Shown one piece after another: positions 46,838 through 59,505 of a stretch of DNA of 64,000 nt. The stretch comes from Xiphydria camelus (lineage: Eukaryota > Arthropoda > Insecta > Hymenoptera > Xiphydriidae): positions 6,083,501-6,147,500 of the forward strand of contig OY783199.1 in NCBI GenBank assembly GCA_963678675.1, in the 5' to 3' direction. The translations under genes were made by a program, and so were the position numbers. Positions within the stretch are counted from its first letter, which is position 1. Each line of letters begins with the position of its first letter. The notes beneath the pieces were generated by a model that made no database searches, was not told the origin of the DNA, and saw only the letters and a list, made by a program, of their open reading frames with translations.

Positions 46838-48300
46838 GAGTATGACGTACATCGTTCGGACTTTGCAAGTTATTGAAACTAATCACTTCTTCTATATTGT
46901 CCGAACGATGATAACGCGCCAGAAGTAAACATCGAATTAAAATATTCTCCCTATGAGAAATGTGCGGATACAAGAGAGAGATATTCACTCTCTAAGTGAG
47001 ATTATTTTGCAGTTTCATATACTCAAACAATTTAAATACGCTATCCCCTTTTGGAATTTGTACATCATTATTTTTCAATATTTGAATATCTCCAAGCATG
47101 CAAAATACACGAGTTAGTAACATTATTCGACAATTAAAAAATGAGATCGCTTACACACGATATTTGTAATTGTAGATACGAGTCGAGAATTTCATTTAAA
47201 AGTTTGTACATTTCAATTCAGTTACATTTGGGCATGCTGCTTCATACTTACAATCCTAGTTAACTGCAAATTTTCTCTATACTTATTGTTAGAGTACGAC
47301 GTTCGTCGTTCCTGCGTCGTGAGTTTTCCGAAACACTCGAGTTTGAACGACGATGATATGCCGGAAGTAGACAACGATTTAAGTTAGCCAGTAAGGAGTA
47401 CCGCATATATGCGAGTACAGGAGATAATTTGACAGTTAGATATTCAGATCGTCTAAGTACATTATTTGAGTTCGTACCTATTTACAGAAAATTTCCCCTT
47501 TGAAGGATATAGTATTTCCAAATTACGCGAAATGCATGGGCCGTAGACATTGCAACAACTGCCCACTACGATCGCCTAGGTGCGATACAGATATATCAAA
47601 AATTTTGAAAACTGATATTTCAATGGAGAGAATTACACGTCTATAAATTCGAGCATGTTCTTCTTCATTCGTCGATAGCTTCAATTTCACTTCAAGTTAT
47701 CTCCATAGAGTACGACGTACATTGCTCGAACTTCGCTAGTTCTTAAAAACCATAGCTACAGCAAACGTGGTAAATAAGAAAACCAGGAAAAATCATGGTA
47801 TTGAAAATTGATAAGCAGAATCTGGGCAAAAGCCAGGAAATTTCTCATAAGATCTTGGATTTTTCGTCTTTAACCGTGTCTATTTTCCTAAATCTATTTC
47901 ATACTGCCTCGTGAGTTAATTTTCTTCATCTGTTTCTTACCGCCCATCATAAGTTGTATTTTTCTTGCCTGCAATATGGGCTTTACTTTTCTTGCCAGAA
48001 TATTGAAATGCGCAAAGATTCTTGATCATTCTAAATGTAGAATTGAATTTGCATATTCGCCATGATACGCGTTATTGATATCAAGCGCTCCTTAAACTAC
48101 CTTTTCATAAAACTTGGTAATTTTGAAACTTTGAAGTTCTTATCGAGTTCGAGCAATGATTAAACGCCCGAAGTAGACAACGAGTTGTAATGAATTAGCC
48201 CACTTCGCGAAGTAAACTAATCGATAACGTTATATGGGAACCGGACGCATTGAGATTATTTATACAGAATATCCATTCGTGCTCGTAGGTATTTTCAAAA
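46838..48300. repeat. Three diverged tandem repeats, ~415-455 bp
   Basis: The landmark AGAGTAYGACGTWCRTYGYTC occurs at about 46838, 47292 and 47707. It is followed by a partially complementary CGAACGATG-like or CGAGCAATG-like segment and GAAGTARACAWCG. The third unit carries a ~370-bp insertion between those parts. A shorter related piece (ATATTCGTGCTCATAG...GAGCACAAAGT) is at 49745-49830. No coding frame is shared. Confidence 0.5.
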
Positions 48301-50638
48301 TTAAGAGCACAAAGTGGCTTCAGTACATATACACACGGACGTGTATACACAAAATTTTGAGCATATGCTTTGGAGATATCACTATGACAGTTTTTTAAAA
48401 ATTATTCTCCAATTTCAATTGTTTTCCATAATTCGTAACTTTGATGAAGCTAAGTATTGAAATATCTCTCCATATCATAACTTTGAGTCTCAGGTATTAA
48501 CAGAATAAAAGATTGCTGAGATCAGTAACATTTTCAAAACACTTAGTAGATAAGCTAATAAATGCGAAGGGGTCGAAGGAAGACTTCTACCCTTTCGCAT
48601 CCAACGAAGGGTCATCGTGGAATCGACGTGGGATCATCGTGGGATCCAAAAATAAGTAAGACCACGAATGAATGAGAGATAATAGAGCGATTGTGTTGGT
48701 GAGAATGTACGTTCCTTTTAAATATAGGTGGTATAGGCAGGGTTTTTCGCGAGAATGGCCATTCGTTTTTAAATATAGGTGACAGGCAGGGTTCGTTTTA
48801 CATCGCGGCGCGTTTCTGGCCAATGTGTGCTCGACGTATGATTGTTTCAAATAGATCTCCAGGTGACGTTTTGAGATTGGGCTGCCAATACTCTGTATCT
48901 CTAATATAGTTGATCTATATTACAGACTCTTGGTACTGACAACCAATTTCGAAACTCGTCCGGAATTATATTAGCTTTAAATCCCAACGGTCTTAGATTT
49001 TCAAATTTTTCGAAAAATATAGATTTACGTGACGGCTTCCTTTACATTCTATGGGACGCAATTTTTTATAACTCTGTTTGATGATTCCATTGTGTTTAAA
49101 AAATTGCGCGTCTTGAGATACCGGGAAGTTTTGATCTAAACCATATTTTATTCGAACCAAACTTGAGCGGTACATTTCTTTTTAGCTTTCCTTTGTACTT
49201 GTTCATAATCAGTAGTAGCGTATTACGCTAGTTAATCGATATACTAATGGCAAACACAAAATTGACGCGAGCTTGTCATTCTTTCATACTTAGAGTGAAT
49301 AATATTCGGGATCGTTTTTACATTTCGCTTCGTCTTTTCATTCAATTATCTACGACCGTTGGTTGGGCAATCGCGAAGTCGCAAACGTCGTGAATCGTGG
49401 TGCACGGCGGTGAAACCTGCGGCTTCGCATTGCCTCGAAGAAAAAAGAGAGAAAAAAGAAGAGAGAAGCCATCATGTAGTTATTAAGAAAACTGTCGTCG
49501 TGCCACGCGGACCCGCAAGGATTTACGAATCTTCTTTTTCGAGTAATTCTTATTGTATCTCTGCATGGCTTCCTTCACCGGACTGAGGGAAGAGTAACAG
49601 AAATACAGTGCGTTTTCACGAATGGAATTTTCGCATATGTCATTAGACTCCTTGCAACACTATCCACCTTTCTTTCCATGCACGTAACGTGCATTTGTTA
49701 AGTAGACGTGCAAGATGTTTAGATTAAATTAATCTTTCTTGACCGATATTCGTGCTCATAGATATTTCGAGAATTTACACTGAAGATTTCCCGCTTATTT
49801 TCTGAGGAGCACAAAGTATCTTCATTACACGCATATTATATGTTACTATTTCCGTATTAAAATTCTCAGTAAATTTTTTCATATAAAACTTCATTATTAA
49901 GTATTGTATAGTATTTTTATGGTATTAATTATCACAATTAAATGTTTAACATTTACATGAGATTATAAAAGTAATTACGAACTTTTCTTATCGTATTTTT
50001 TAAAAAATCCGCACGTCTGCTTAATATCTATATCTTTCTCTTTCTACATATTTGATGAGGCAGTTTTGCCCATACCACTTTAACGTGGTTACACCTGTAT
50101 GTGTATATTTATATGTATTTCTATATGTATGGGGTGTGAATTGTCCTGGATGGCAAGGAAACCCCTATGTCTTAGTTCCGCGGTTGTTTGTCTCTTCTTT
50201 TCAGGTACATAGTTTATTGCTTGCCGAAAGGCAGTAAAAAACAAAACAAATATGGGGAATAACGATTCTTTTCAGATACTATAAGGAATCTAATGAGATT
50301 CTTTTAAAAAATATTGTGACAATAACCTTATTCCTACATCATGTACCCACGTTTCATCTCATTCAATAAATATGAATATCTGAGAAAGAGTAGAATTTAC
50401 TGCTGTTGCTCCGTTGTTCTAATAAAGCATCGCATCTGGTCATAGGCGTCCGGGCTGACGATCGATGTAATGTTTTATATCACTCGATTAATCATTAATT
50501 TACTATTTAAATTAGGATCTTTTCGATAATTTTTACTGTTTTAGATACATATCTTCGAACTAATATAACTTTTTATTTGTTCAGGGAATTAAGATAAAAG
50601 TCGTTTTCCCGGCTAGTCAAGTGTCATTGAAGATTATA
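48301..50638. other. Intergenic, diverged repeats, no gene recognised
   Basis: It contains a short duplication at 48705-48795 (TTTTAAATATAGGTGRYA twice). At 49340-49560 lies a segment related in inverted orientation to 63700-63930. The frame 49359-49586 crosses that segment and shows no domain. Confidence 0.35.
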
Positions 50639-50798
50639 GGGCGGGTTGTAACGACTTGGTTTAAACTCAGTTCTAACTTGAACCACGTTTGAACTGAGTT
50701 CACATCAAAATGTATGACATTATGCGTGACACAAAATATACCAAGAACGGCGGTTCAAGCTGATCCGGCTCTGAACCAAGTCGTTACAACCCGCCCTT
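50639..50798. mobile_element. MITE with GGGCGGGTTGTAACGACTTG ends
   Basis: The two 25-bp ends are perfect inverted copies (ending GGTT inward). Inner segments TTTAAACTCAGTTC and GTTTGAACTGAGTTC form a second inverted pair. Total about 160 bp. Confidence 0.85.
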
Positions 50799-50819
50799 AG
50801 TTATTTTGCTGATAAATTG

Positions 50820-52500
50820 CAGATGCAATACAGTTTCCATTCCCAGCTTATCGTCGAAATCATGATACTAGTGACACTTGGCTATCGGTCCTTGTTGCAT
50901 AGACAAGTTGTAATCTGTCTGCTTTCTGTTTCAGTTCAAGAAATTCTCTATACGAATATAACTGCTTTTCGGGCAAATTGCGACAATTTTTTTTACTGTA
51001 TAACGAGATCACTAATTTTTCTGCTTTCTGTTTCAGTTCACCAAATTTTAATAATTAAAATTTTACTTTTCAGGCAATCCGCGACAATTTTATTATATAG
51101 ATAAGACCAATAATTGTTCAGCTTTAAGTTTCAGCCACGGTCTTGAGAGATTTAGGTTTCTTCCTCCTCTTGTATGGTTTTACATCCATACATCCAAAGC
51201 TGGTATGCTCTGAAGATCTCGAGGAATTAAATAATTTCGAGAGAATTCAGGAGATCTCTTATTGAACGATGTTTCAAGATAATTTATCGCTATTCTATGG
51301 AAGGGATTGAAATATGTGGGTGATAAGGGGCTAGAGACCCGCTAGAAGCGAACAATTTCACAGCCATACAGGTACTTACTTGATATTTTCAAAGCCACTA
51401 AGAAATATCATATCATCGATTTATAGTGTCTAAAAAATGTGGTATTTATTCTAAGAGGAGCATCGCTATTCCGAAGAGGTCGACAGCTGATCTATCGAAA
51501 TACATCTGTTATACGAATTATAGGTTAAATCATGTCAACGCATTTTGATAAGATTTAGTTTTTCATTTTATTTAATATTTATATATAGATTACATTTTAT
51601 TTTTCATATATAGATTTAGGACTCATACATCTTTGCATATGCAACCACACCATCTGCTTTCTTATTCTTATCACTGTATGACTGATGATCTGGATCGACT
51701 CTTGATCATGATCCTTAAATTATCCTCTATGCCATTTATTCTCATCGATCCAATGTTCTTAGACCCGTTCTCTGATTAGGCAGGCTCCTTCTCGATTTCG
51801 GAGATTCGTTATCGATTTGCTGGTTTCTTTGTTAGATTGTTCTCCGTTCTTCTCGATCTCCTGCGTTGGTCGAATTTCGCTAGGCTCGTTGCCAGTCTTC
51901 TAGGCTCTTTGCTGAATTTGTAAGCTCTTCATTGAATTCGTAGGGTCTTTGTCAAATTCTTAGGTTCTTCATAGAATTCTTAGACTTTTCATTGAATTCT
52001 TAGGCTCTTCGTTGAATTCTTAGGTTCTTTGTCGAATTTGTAGGCTCTTCATCGAATTCGTAGGCTGTTCGTCGAATTCTTAGGCTCTTCGTCGTTTTTT
52101 TGCTCTTCGTCATTTTTTAACTTTTCGTCGTTATCAGGCTCTTCGTCATAATTATGGGTCGCTTGCTTGTCTTCTGAGCTATCCATTTTACAGACTCTTC
52201 CTCAATAGAGTTCCTTCATCTTTCTTTCATACCGAAAACCCCCTTTTCATTTCCTTCAACTTTTTGCAACTAGTGGTCTGCTAATGGCCCTGAGGCTTGA
52301 TAAAGCTAATTAACTGACATAACGCGAATGGTGTAGTTGCATAGGTGAAAGGATCATATAGTATGTACTTCATAACAGCGAAAAGATTGTCAACTCCCAT
52401 TATCATTTTATGATACATCTTGATACGCTTCTTTACCCCTTTGTGATATTTTTATATCAAACTACGAATACATTTTGTAAACGAATTATATTCCAAAATT
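50820..52500. repeat. Left arm of a diverged inverted duplication
   Basis: This stretch is related in inverted orientation to about 54830-56520. Shared pieces include CTGCTTTCTGTTTCAGTTC (its complement is near 56395), GTTCAGCTTTAAGTTTCAG (complement near 56295), GAGAGATTTRGGTTT, and the ~27-bp minisatellite. Identity is modest and patchy by eye. Confidence 0.55.
51840..52170. repeat. ~27-bp minisatellite (TAGGCTCTTCGTTGAATTC)
   Basis: About eleven diverged units of TAGGYTCTTYRTYGAATTY plus a spacer. Inverted copies of the same unit lie at about 59060-59330 (GAATTCAACGAAGAGCCTA) and as remnants at 55000-55040 and 55640-55690. Confidence 0.75.
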
Positions 52501-53311
52501 AATGAGATTTATGTATCATCGCAGATAAATTTGTTAATATCAATTTTGATCGTCGCCTATCTCAGCTGCCTATCTATCCTTCCATTTTCTCGACTTTTTT
52601 TTTGCGGCAAATTTTTGAACTTCGACCCGAGGATACCGTACGATTAATTTCAATACCTCAGTATAGCCACTTCTACAAAGAAATCCCCAAATCCTACGTC
52701 GGATGACTCAGATTGTCACAGTCAATTTTCCCGTACGCGGTGGTCGGGTACACAACGAGTCGTTGGAACCACAACCGACGCCGACCGTATGCCCGACGTA
52801 CTCGCGGGTCGGTAATTAAACAGCGTAGGTACCGACAGTCTAGAGTCCACTACACATAAATACATAAATACATACAGGATCCGGACTTGAATTTTTGCGT
52901 TAAGGTAAGTTTACACGTGCATGGATTTATTGGCGCCAGTGGTCGTGCCAGTTCTAGTTGCATTCCAGTAAAGCGGCCTACTCACACGGTCATTTACAGG
53001 GGACAATCTGTAAAGAAATTGGGAAGCCGCCTACTCAAGATAATTTACAGGAGCCAATCTGCATGGTCGTATGGCCGCTTTGAATTAGTAATAATATTGA
53101 GGAATTAATACTAATATGGAATATGTACATACAATCAAAATTTTCAAAATTCATTTTTAATATCCTTCAACTCCTCATTAAAACTGTAAATAATCACACA
53201 AAACCGTAAATTGAATTGCGCGAAACAGTGTCCACCTATCGGTCACTACTGGTAGCTTCTATCGGTTAACACTTCTGCTGAGGCAAACGTCAGTGCTGTG
53301 ATGGGGATACT
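52501..53311. other. Intergenic with a short double repeat
   Basis: At about 52974-53065, AAGCSGCCTACTCA and ATTTACAGGRGMCAATCTG occur twice in tandem (~60 bp apart), which may be the remains of a hAT-like terminus. No gene recognised; the frame 52887-53108 crosses this repeat. Confidence 0.3.
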
Positions 53312-53537
53312 GGTACATACACCCTCGAGCTCAGATTCTAATCATGAGGAATTTTCAAAATGTAATTTTTAAACGTAACAGCCAATTAGCAATTAAATCT
53401 CATACTTTCATTAGCTAATGCGGCCTTTGCCCTGGCTAATGAAAGCATGATAATTAATTATTCATTGGTTAGTATATTGAAATATGACATTTTGAACATT
53501 CCCCATGATTAGAATCTGAGCTCGAGGGTGTATATAC
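53312..53537. mobile_element. Palindromic MITE related to 9936-10155
   Basis: The arms GTACATACACCCTCGAGCTC and its complement continue through AGATTCTAATCATG. The centre (CATACTTTCATTAGCTAATG, TGGCTAATGAAAGCATGA, TCATTGGTTAGTA) matches that of the element at 9936-10155. Confidence 0.75.
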
Positions 53538-53552
53538 AATTTGTTTGTCTTA

Positions 53553-53881
53553 ATACACACCAGTGATGCGGGTTGCATATCGGTCGGCGCTACCGATCAG
53601 TTGCAATTTCCTGTAATTCGGTGGTAACACCGACAGTCAAGACTTGAACCAAATGGAACTATTAATCCGAAAATCCTTGATTATTCGAAAAAATGCAAAC
53701 GATTATCAAACTACATCGGAACGTCTGTTACATTTACCACTATTGGAATGACCGAGGTTTCTCAGATTGATACGTCTAGGTATTTGGTTCGAGTTTTGGC
53801 TGTCGGTATTACCACCGAATTATAAGAAACCGTAGCGGATCGGTAGCGCCGGCCGATATGCAACCCGCTCCACTGGCGTGT
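53553..53881. mobile_element. Palindromic MITE related to 9733-9905
   Basis: The arms share TACACRCCAGTG, GCGGGTTGCATATCGG, CGGCGCTACCGATC, ATTTCCTGTAATTCGGTGGT (degraded on the right) and ACCGACAG/CTGTCGGT. The middle ~100 bp is unique. Confidence 0.7.
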
Positions 53882-54211
53882 ACCGTATGTATCATCCCAA
53901 ATTAAACAAGCAGATATACCGACATTGCCGAAACTTTACCGACGGTCAAGAATTTTATGGTTAGAGTTGGCTTGAAAAGAGTGCGCTATGTGTGCTGCGT
54001 GAGAGCGAAAAGTGTCAAACGTCTAATTTCCCGATAGCTGTCAATTCGGAAAATCGAAGTATTGAATAATAGACGAAACACTTCGATCTCTTGAATTAAC
54101 AGCTATCGGGAAATCAGACGTTTGATACTTTTCGCTCTAACGCAGCATACACAGCGCACTCTTCTCAAGCCAACTCTACTATAAAATTCTGCCAATCGCA
54201 GATGCCGTATA
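53881..54211. mobile_element. Palindromic MITE, family GTATCATGCCAAATTAAACA (copy 2)
   Basis: Nearly identical to the arms at 43664-44048, but the asymmetric centre is its reverse complement, so this copy is inserted in the opposite orientation. The right end lacks the outermost ~50 bp, so it is truncated. It abuts the preceding element. Confidence 0.85.
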
Positions 54212-54829
54212 CTGGAATCTCCCACTAGAATTGGAGGTAAAACCCCGCGCGAATTTTCTGTTACCGCCCCCAACTGCCCCACTTCACCTTGGTGGCCGCC
54301 AGCCTTGCGTGGAATGCAAGGTGGGGGAATTTACGTGTGTCTTCGAGTAAGTGGAGTGGAAGTTACAGCTTCTTGGAACACCAGGTGCCCGCCAATGCGA
54401 CAGGTTGTGAGGTTACCGGGTCAGCGTGCCGCAATGCCGAAATTAAACGAAAACTTTAAACGCCTATAACTTTGGAATGGAGCGAGATAATCGAACCGGA
54501 TAAAGTGCGCTGTATTCAGCGCGCAATCGACTTTATGTAACGAGTGGAATTGTGCAAGCGACGTCAAAAGCAAACCGATGATATTTAAACGTTTATAAAT
54601 TGGAAACCGAGCAAGCTAGTCCGTGCGGATAAAGCATGTTGAATTCAGCGTGTAATCTAGATTAATTAAAGAAGATTTGACGGTATTTTCCCCCTTTAAT
54701 TGCGATTTTATTGAGAAGCAAATATAGAACACCATGTTTCTGGTAAACGAGCGAATATAACATCTTATTTATTCGACTCTTTATAAACCAATTCACAAAT
54801 TCGTTTGATTAAACTTATCCTTATAAGTA
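54212..54829. other. Intergenic, no gene recognised
   Basis: The GC-rich start (54240-54420) has no ORF. A weak internal duplication around AACGCCTATAACTT/AACGTTTATAAATTGGA and GATAAAGYRYGYTG is seen at 54460-54660. Confidence 0.3.
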
Positions 54830-56520
54830 AATGAACTCCCTACATGTAGGAAAGCTCCCCTGTCTATGCAACAGTACCACGCTCACATGACGGCCTTTAC
54901 TTTCTTGAGATTTAAAAGTATGAAAATGTACTTTTGGGATAAAGGGCAAATCGAGGAGAGTAATAGGAAACCTGTCGAATAATAACGAAGAGCCTATAGA
55001 GACGATGAGGAATCTAAGAAGACCGATCGAAGCCTATTTATGCCGCGGAACGACCAGGGCCCCATCCACGCCCACGTCAGTGAGAGTCACCAAATACGAC
55101 ACTCTCTCCTTTAATTTTTATCGCGCTATGCATTCTAAATAAATACGAAGGAACCTATCGTACTAAGTACCGCGATCCGCGAGTTAGGTATGCCGCGAAA
55201 TGACCAGGGCCCCATCCACGCCCACGTCAGTGAGAGTCACCAAATACGACACTCTCTCCTTTAATTTTTATCGCGCTATGCATTCTAAATAATTACGAAG
55301 GAACCTATCGTACTAAGTACCGCGATCCGCGAGTTAGGTATGCCGCGAAATGACCAGGGCCCCATCCACGCCCACGTCAGTGAGAGTCACCAAATACGAC
55401 ACTCTCTCCTTTAATTTTTATCGCGCTATGCATTCTAAATAATTACGAAGGAACCTATCGTACTAAGTACCGCGATCCGCGAGTTAGGTATGCCGCGAAA
55501 TGACCAGGGCCCCATCCACGCCCACGTCAGTGAGAGTCACCAAATCCGACACTCTCTCCTTTAATTTTTATCGCGCTATGCATTATAAATAATAGCGAAC
55601 GAACCTAACGTATTACTACCGCGATCCACGATTTATGAAGTTCAAGTTCGAGGAAGAACCTACAAATTCAACAAAGGGCCTAAAAGCTTAAGACACCAAT
55701 GACGAAAAGAAATTGCAGGAGGATAATTTAAAGGATGTGGTTGATACCCGATAACGAGACAACGATCGAAGAGAGATAATAAAGGAAAAGCAACTGGTGC
55801 AATTGCAAAGACACGGGAGCTGAAGATGAAATTTAATACTCTAAGATGATGAAGCCTAACTAATGTTAATTAATCTAGAGTCTCGTGTAGGATTCCCACG
55901 GCGACAATAGTGTTGAGCTCTTTTTATAAAATACTCCTGTTGGAATAAATATATCACAGCTTTTAGTCGTCTCAAATTGACAGTGTGATGCATTTTTTGC
56001 TGGTTATAAAAATATCAAATACCTGCTATTCCTTCAAAACTGATCACCTCTAACGTCAACTCATTGCTTCCTATAAGTCATATGGGTCCAATGGCAAAGC
56101 AATTTACCATCCTTCCTTTAATCCCAACAATTCCATGAAAGACTATCCATATGTATTTTCCTCAATAACATCCACAAAAAACGTGTATATCAAAGGAAAC
56201 CCAAAAAGGCAGGTGCAGAAGCCTCTTTGTTCTCAATCGAGTGTGCCAAGAATAAAACCTAATAGAAAATTAACCCAAATCTCTCGAATCTATAACTGAA
56301 ACATAAAGCTGAACGATTAATAGTCTTATTTAAATATAAAAAACTGTCGCAGTTTGTCTGAAAAAAATGTCATTATTAAAATTTCGGCGATCTGAAACAG
56401 AAAGAAGAACGATTAATTATATCTAATTTTAGCTGAATAAATTGCCGTAGTCCACCTGAAAGGTAACGTTTTATAATTATACGAAGTTTCACGAACTGAA
56501 ATTTTTCTGAAACAAACAAA
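54830..56520. repeat. Right arm of the inverted duplication (copy A), split by satellite array 1
   Basis: Its left part (54830-55040) is repeated directly at 58877-59105 and its right part (55684-55858) at 59335-59505. The satellite array (55041-55640) occupies the place where the second copy has the 27-bp minisatellite. The rest of the arm (to about 56520) matches the left arm at 50820-52500 in inverted orientation. Confidence 0.6.
55041..55640. repeat. 150-bp satellite, array 1 (4 monomers)
   Basis: Four monomers spaced 150 bp, built on CCGCGATCCGCGAGTTAGG, TGACCAGGGCCCCATCCACG, CCCACGTCAGTGAGAGTCAC and TTTAATTTTTATCGCGCTAT. The last is a terminal variant with GAACCTAACGTATTACTACC and CGATTTATGAAG; the same variant ends array 3. 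Confidence 0.95.
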
Positions 56521-57685
56521 GCATCGTTATTAGCTTATCTTAAATGAGATTATACATATGATATTTTTAAAGAATTCTTAAAAGGGAAAAAAGAGCGATA
56601 AATGATTAATTCCAATTAATCATTGCTCCATCCTTTACCCCGATTTGAATCCTTTAAAAATAATGATGTCATATATGAATGGTGAGATGAGGGAAAAAAG
56701 GAGACACATAGATATATTTCTTTATTTAAATTACAAAAATTCTCTTATCCTATATGAGAGGTGAACATTTTTAATGGATTCTCTGCGGGGAAAACGAAAG
56801 CGATGAACATGATCAACGTTACTCGATCGTTCCTCGTTTCTTACTCCACTCTGAATCCCTTAAAAATAATGATAGATGAGGCGAGGGAAGAGTTTATTTA
56901 TTTATGTATCAATAATATACATAAATATCGGGTCGAAGTATCCTTTCCAGGATAGGGTGCCCGAAGGCATTGGGGATTTAGTGGGCGTCAAGCAAAAAGA
57001 CGAGACGCGCCACATTTTATATAATAAAGAGTACCTCACCGTGTGAGGGTGGTAAATTTCCGCGGAACTCAATTTTTCCCGGAGTTCACTGCTACAAGGC
57101 AAGTACTTCCTCCGGGGGTCAAGACCGGAGCCCCACTGACGTTTTGAGAACATTCAATATGTTCTCCAGTGATTAACTCTTATGATAAATATTCTTCAAT
57201 AATTGCATGTCCAATGTATTGAGCTTGATACAATTTCAATATTAAAATTTCAGTAAAAATATCTTATACTTTGTGCATCGAATGCAATGCAAGATTCTCT
57301 GAAGGAGCTTGAATGATATCATTCTAACAAGTATTTACATTCTTTCAGCGTTAAGCGCATTGTAAATTGAATTACAAAAATTTATTGATACAATAATTGT
57401 AATGTGAATTTAGCATTCTCCGTGCATAAACTGCAGTTTCATTTGAACAAATAAAGTTCAATAGTATTACGTGTTTCAAATGTTTGAAATAAATTATAGG
57501 ACTTTATTTCTATGCATAAATATTCAATTAGGACACTGCGTAGTGAGACTCCGGTTGACAGAACTTATACATCTAATCCACTTTTACTTCAGTGGTACTC
57601 ACCAAGTTTTCTTAAACTAATACATGTGGTATATGCGAAATGTGTGTATCATAAGTAGGCGTGCGATGAGAACAGAATAATACTA
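56521..57685. other. Intergenic, weak duplication, no gene
   Basis: Two diverged ~200-bp copies around CTTTAAAAATAATGATGTCA or CTTAAAAATAATGATAGATG, followed by GATGAGG(G/C)(A/G)A, lie at 56600-56950. No gene recognised. Confidence 0.35.
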
Positions 57686-57789
57686 TTAGGTGTACAACTT
57701 TGCTTCCGCTGTTTTCCTTCCGCCGTTCGCTTCAAAAGATGGCCAGTTTTTTTAACGCGGGATTCGTACGCTACCCGAAAGACGCATTC

Positions 57790-58876
57790 CTTCAATTTTC
57801 GCAGCGTAATGCATTATAAATAATTCCGAAGGAACCTATCGTACTACTACCACGATCCGCGAGTGATGCCGCGAAACGACCAGGGCCCCATCCACGCCCA
57901 CGTCAGTGAGAGTCTCCAAATACGATACTCTCTCCTTTAATTTTTATCGCGCTATGCATTATAAATAATTTCGAACGAAGCAATCGTACTAGTACCGCGA
58001 TCCGCGAGTTAGGTATGCCGCGAAATGACCAGGGCCCCATCCACGCCCACGTCAGTGAGAGTCACCAAATACGACACTCTCTCCTTTAATTTTTATCGCG
58101 CTATGCATTCTAAATAATTACGAAGGAACCTATCGTACTAAGTACCGCGATCCGCGAGTTAGGTATGCCGCGAAATGACCAGGGCCCCATCCACGCCCAC
58201 GTCAGTGAGAGTCTCCAAATACGATACTCTCTCCTTTAATTTTTATCGCGCTATGCAGTATAAATAATTTCGAACGAAGCAATCGTACTAGTACCGCGAT
58301 CCGCGAGTTAGGTATGCCGCGAAATGACCAGGGCCCCATCCACGCCCACGTCAGTGAGAGTCACCAAATACGACACTCTCTCCTTTAATTTTTATCGCGC
58401 TATGCATTCTAAATAATTAAGAAGGAACCTATCGTACTAAGTACCGCGATCCACGAGTTAGGTATGCCGCGAAATGACCAGGGCCCCATCCACGCCCACG
58501 TCAGTGAGAGTCACCAAAAACGACACTCTCTCCTTTAATTTTTATCGCGCTATGCATTCTAAATAATTACGAAGGAACCTATCGTACTAAGTACCGCGAT
58601 CCGCGAGTTAGGTATGCCGCGAAATGACCAGGGCCCCATCCACGCCCACGTCAGTGAGAGTCACCAAAACGACACTCTCTCCTTTAATTTTTATCGCGCT
58701 ATGCATTCTAAATAATTATGAAGGAACCTATCGTACTAAGTACCGCGATCCGCGAGTTAGGTATGCCGCGAAATGACCAGGGCCCCATCCACGCCCACGT
58801 CAGTGAGAGTCACCAAAACGACACTCTCTCCTTTAATTTTTATCGCGCTATGCATTCTAAATAATTACGAACGAAG
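57790..58876. repeat. 150-bp satellite, array 2 (about 7 monomers plus a partial)
   Basis: The monomer order by variant is partial, B, A, B, A, A, A', A'. A has CACCAAATACGACAC and GCATTCTAAATAATTACG; A' lacks one T (CACCAAAACGAC); B has CTCCAAATACGATAC, TTTCGAACGAAGCAATCG and ACTAGTA. The array runs directly into copy B of the minisatellite segment. Confidence 0.9.
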
Positions 58877-59505
58877 CTACAGGTAAATGAACTCCCTACA
58901 TGTAGGAAAGCTTCAGGAAAGCTTCCCTGTCTATGCAACAACACCATGCTTATGACAGCTTTTACTTTCTTGCCATTTAAAGGTATGAAAATGTACTTTT
59001 GGGATGAAAGGCAAATCGAGGAGCGTAATAGGAAACCTTTGGAATAATAACGAAGAGCCTGTATAGACGACGAAGAATCTAAGAAGATCGATCGAAACCT
59101 GTAGAGGAAAGACCATGTAACTATAGCAAAGACGACGAGACTAAACAAGATCGAAGCCTTTCCGAAATCGAAGAAGAGCCTAAACGAGATCGAGAAGCTT
59201 ATACGAAAGTGATGAGAAGCCTATACGAAAATCAACGAGGAACCTATATGAGTTTGAAGAGCCTATACGAATTCGACAAAGAACCTACGACTTCAAAGAA
59301 AAATCTACGAATTCAACGAAGAGCCTAAAAGCTTACAACACCAACGACGAAAAAAAATTGCAGGAGGATAAATTAAAGGATGTGGTTGATACCCGATACC
59401 GAGACAACGACGGAAGAGAGATAATGAAGGTAGAGCAAGTAGTGCAATTGCAAAGACAAGGAAGCTGAAGATGAAATATAATACTCTAAGATCATGAAAC
59501 TACCA
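58877..59505. repeat. Copy B of the duplicated segment, with intact 27-bp minisatellite
   Basis: It starts GTAAATGAACTCCCTACATG as at 54831, runs through the minisatellite (units like CGAAGAGCCTATACGAATTC) and ends with GATACCCGATACCGAGACAA and GAAGATGAAATATAATACTC as at 55750-55845. Satellite arrays lie directly on both sides. Minus frames across it are translation artefacts. Confidence 0.85.
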
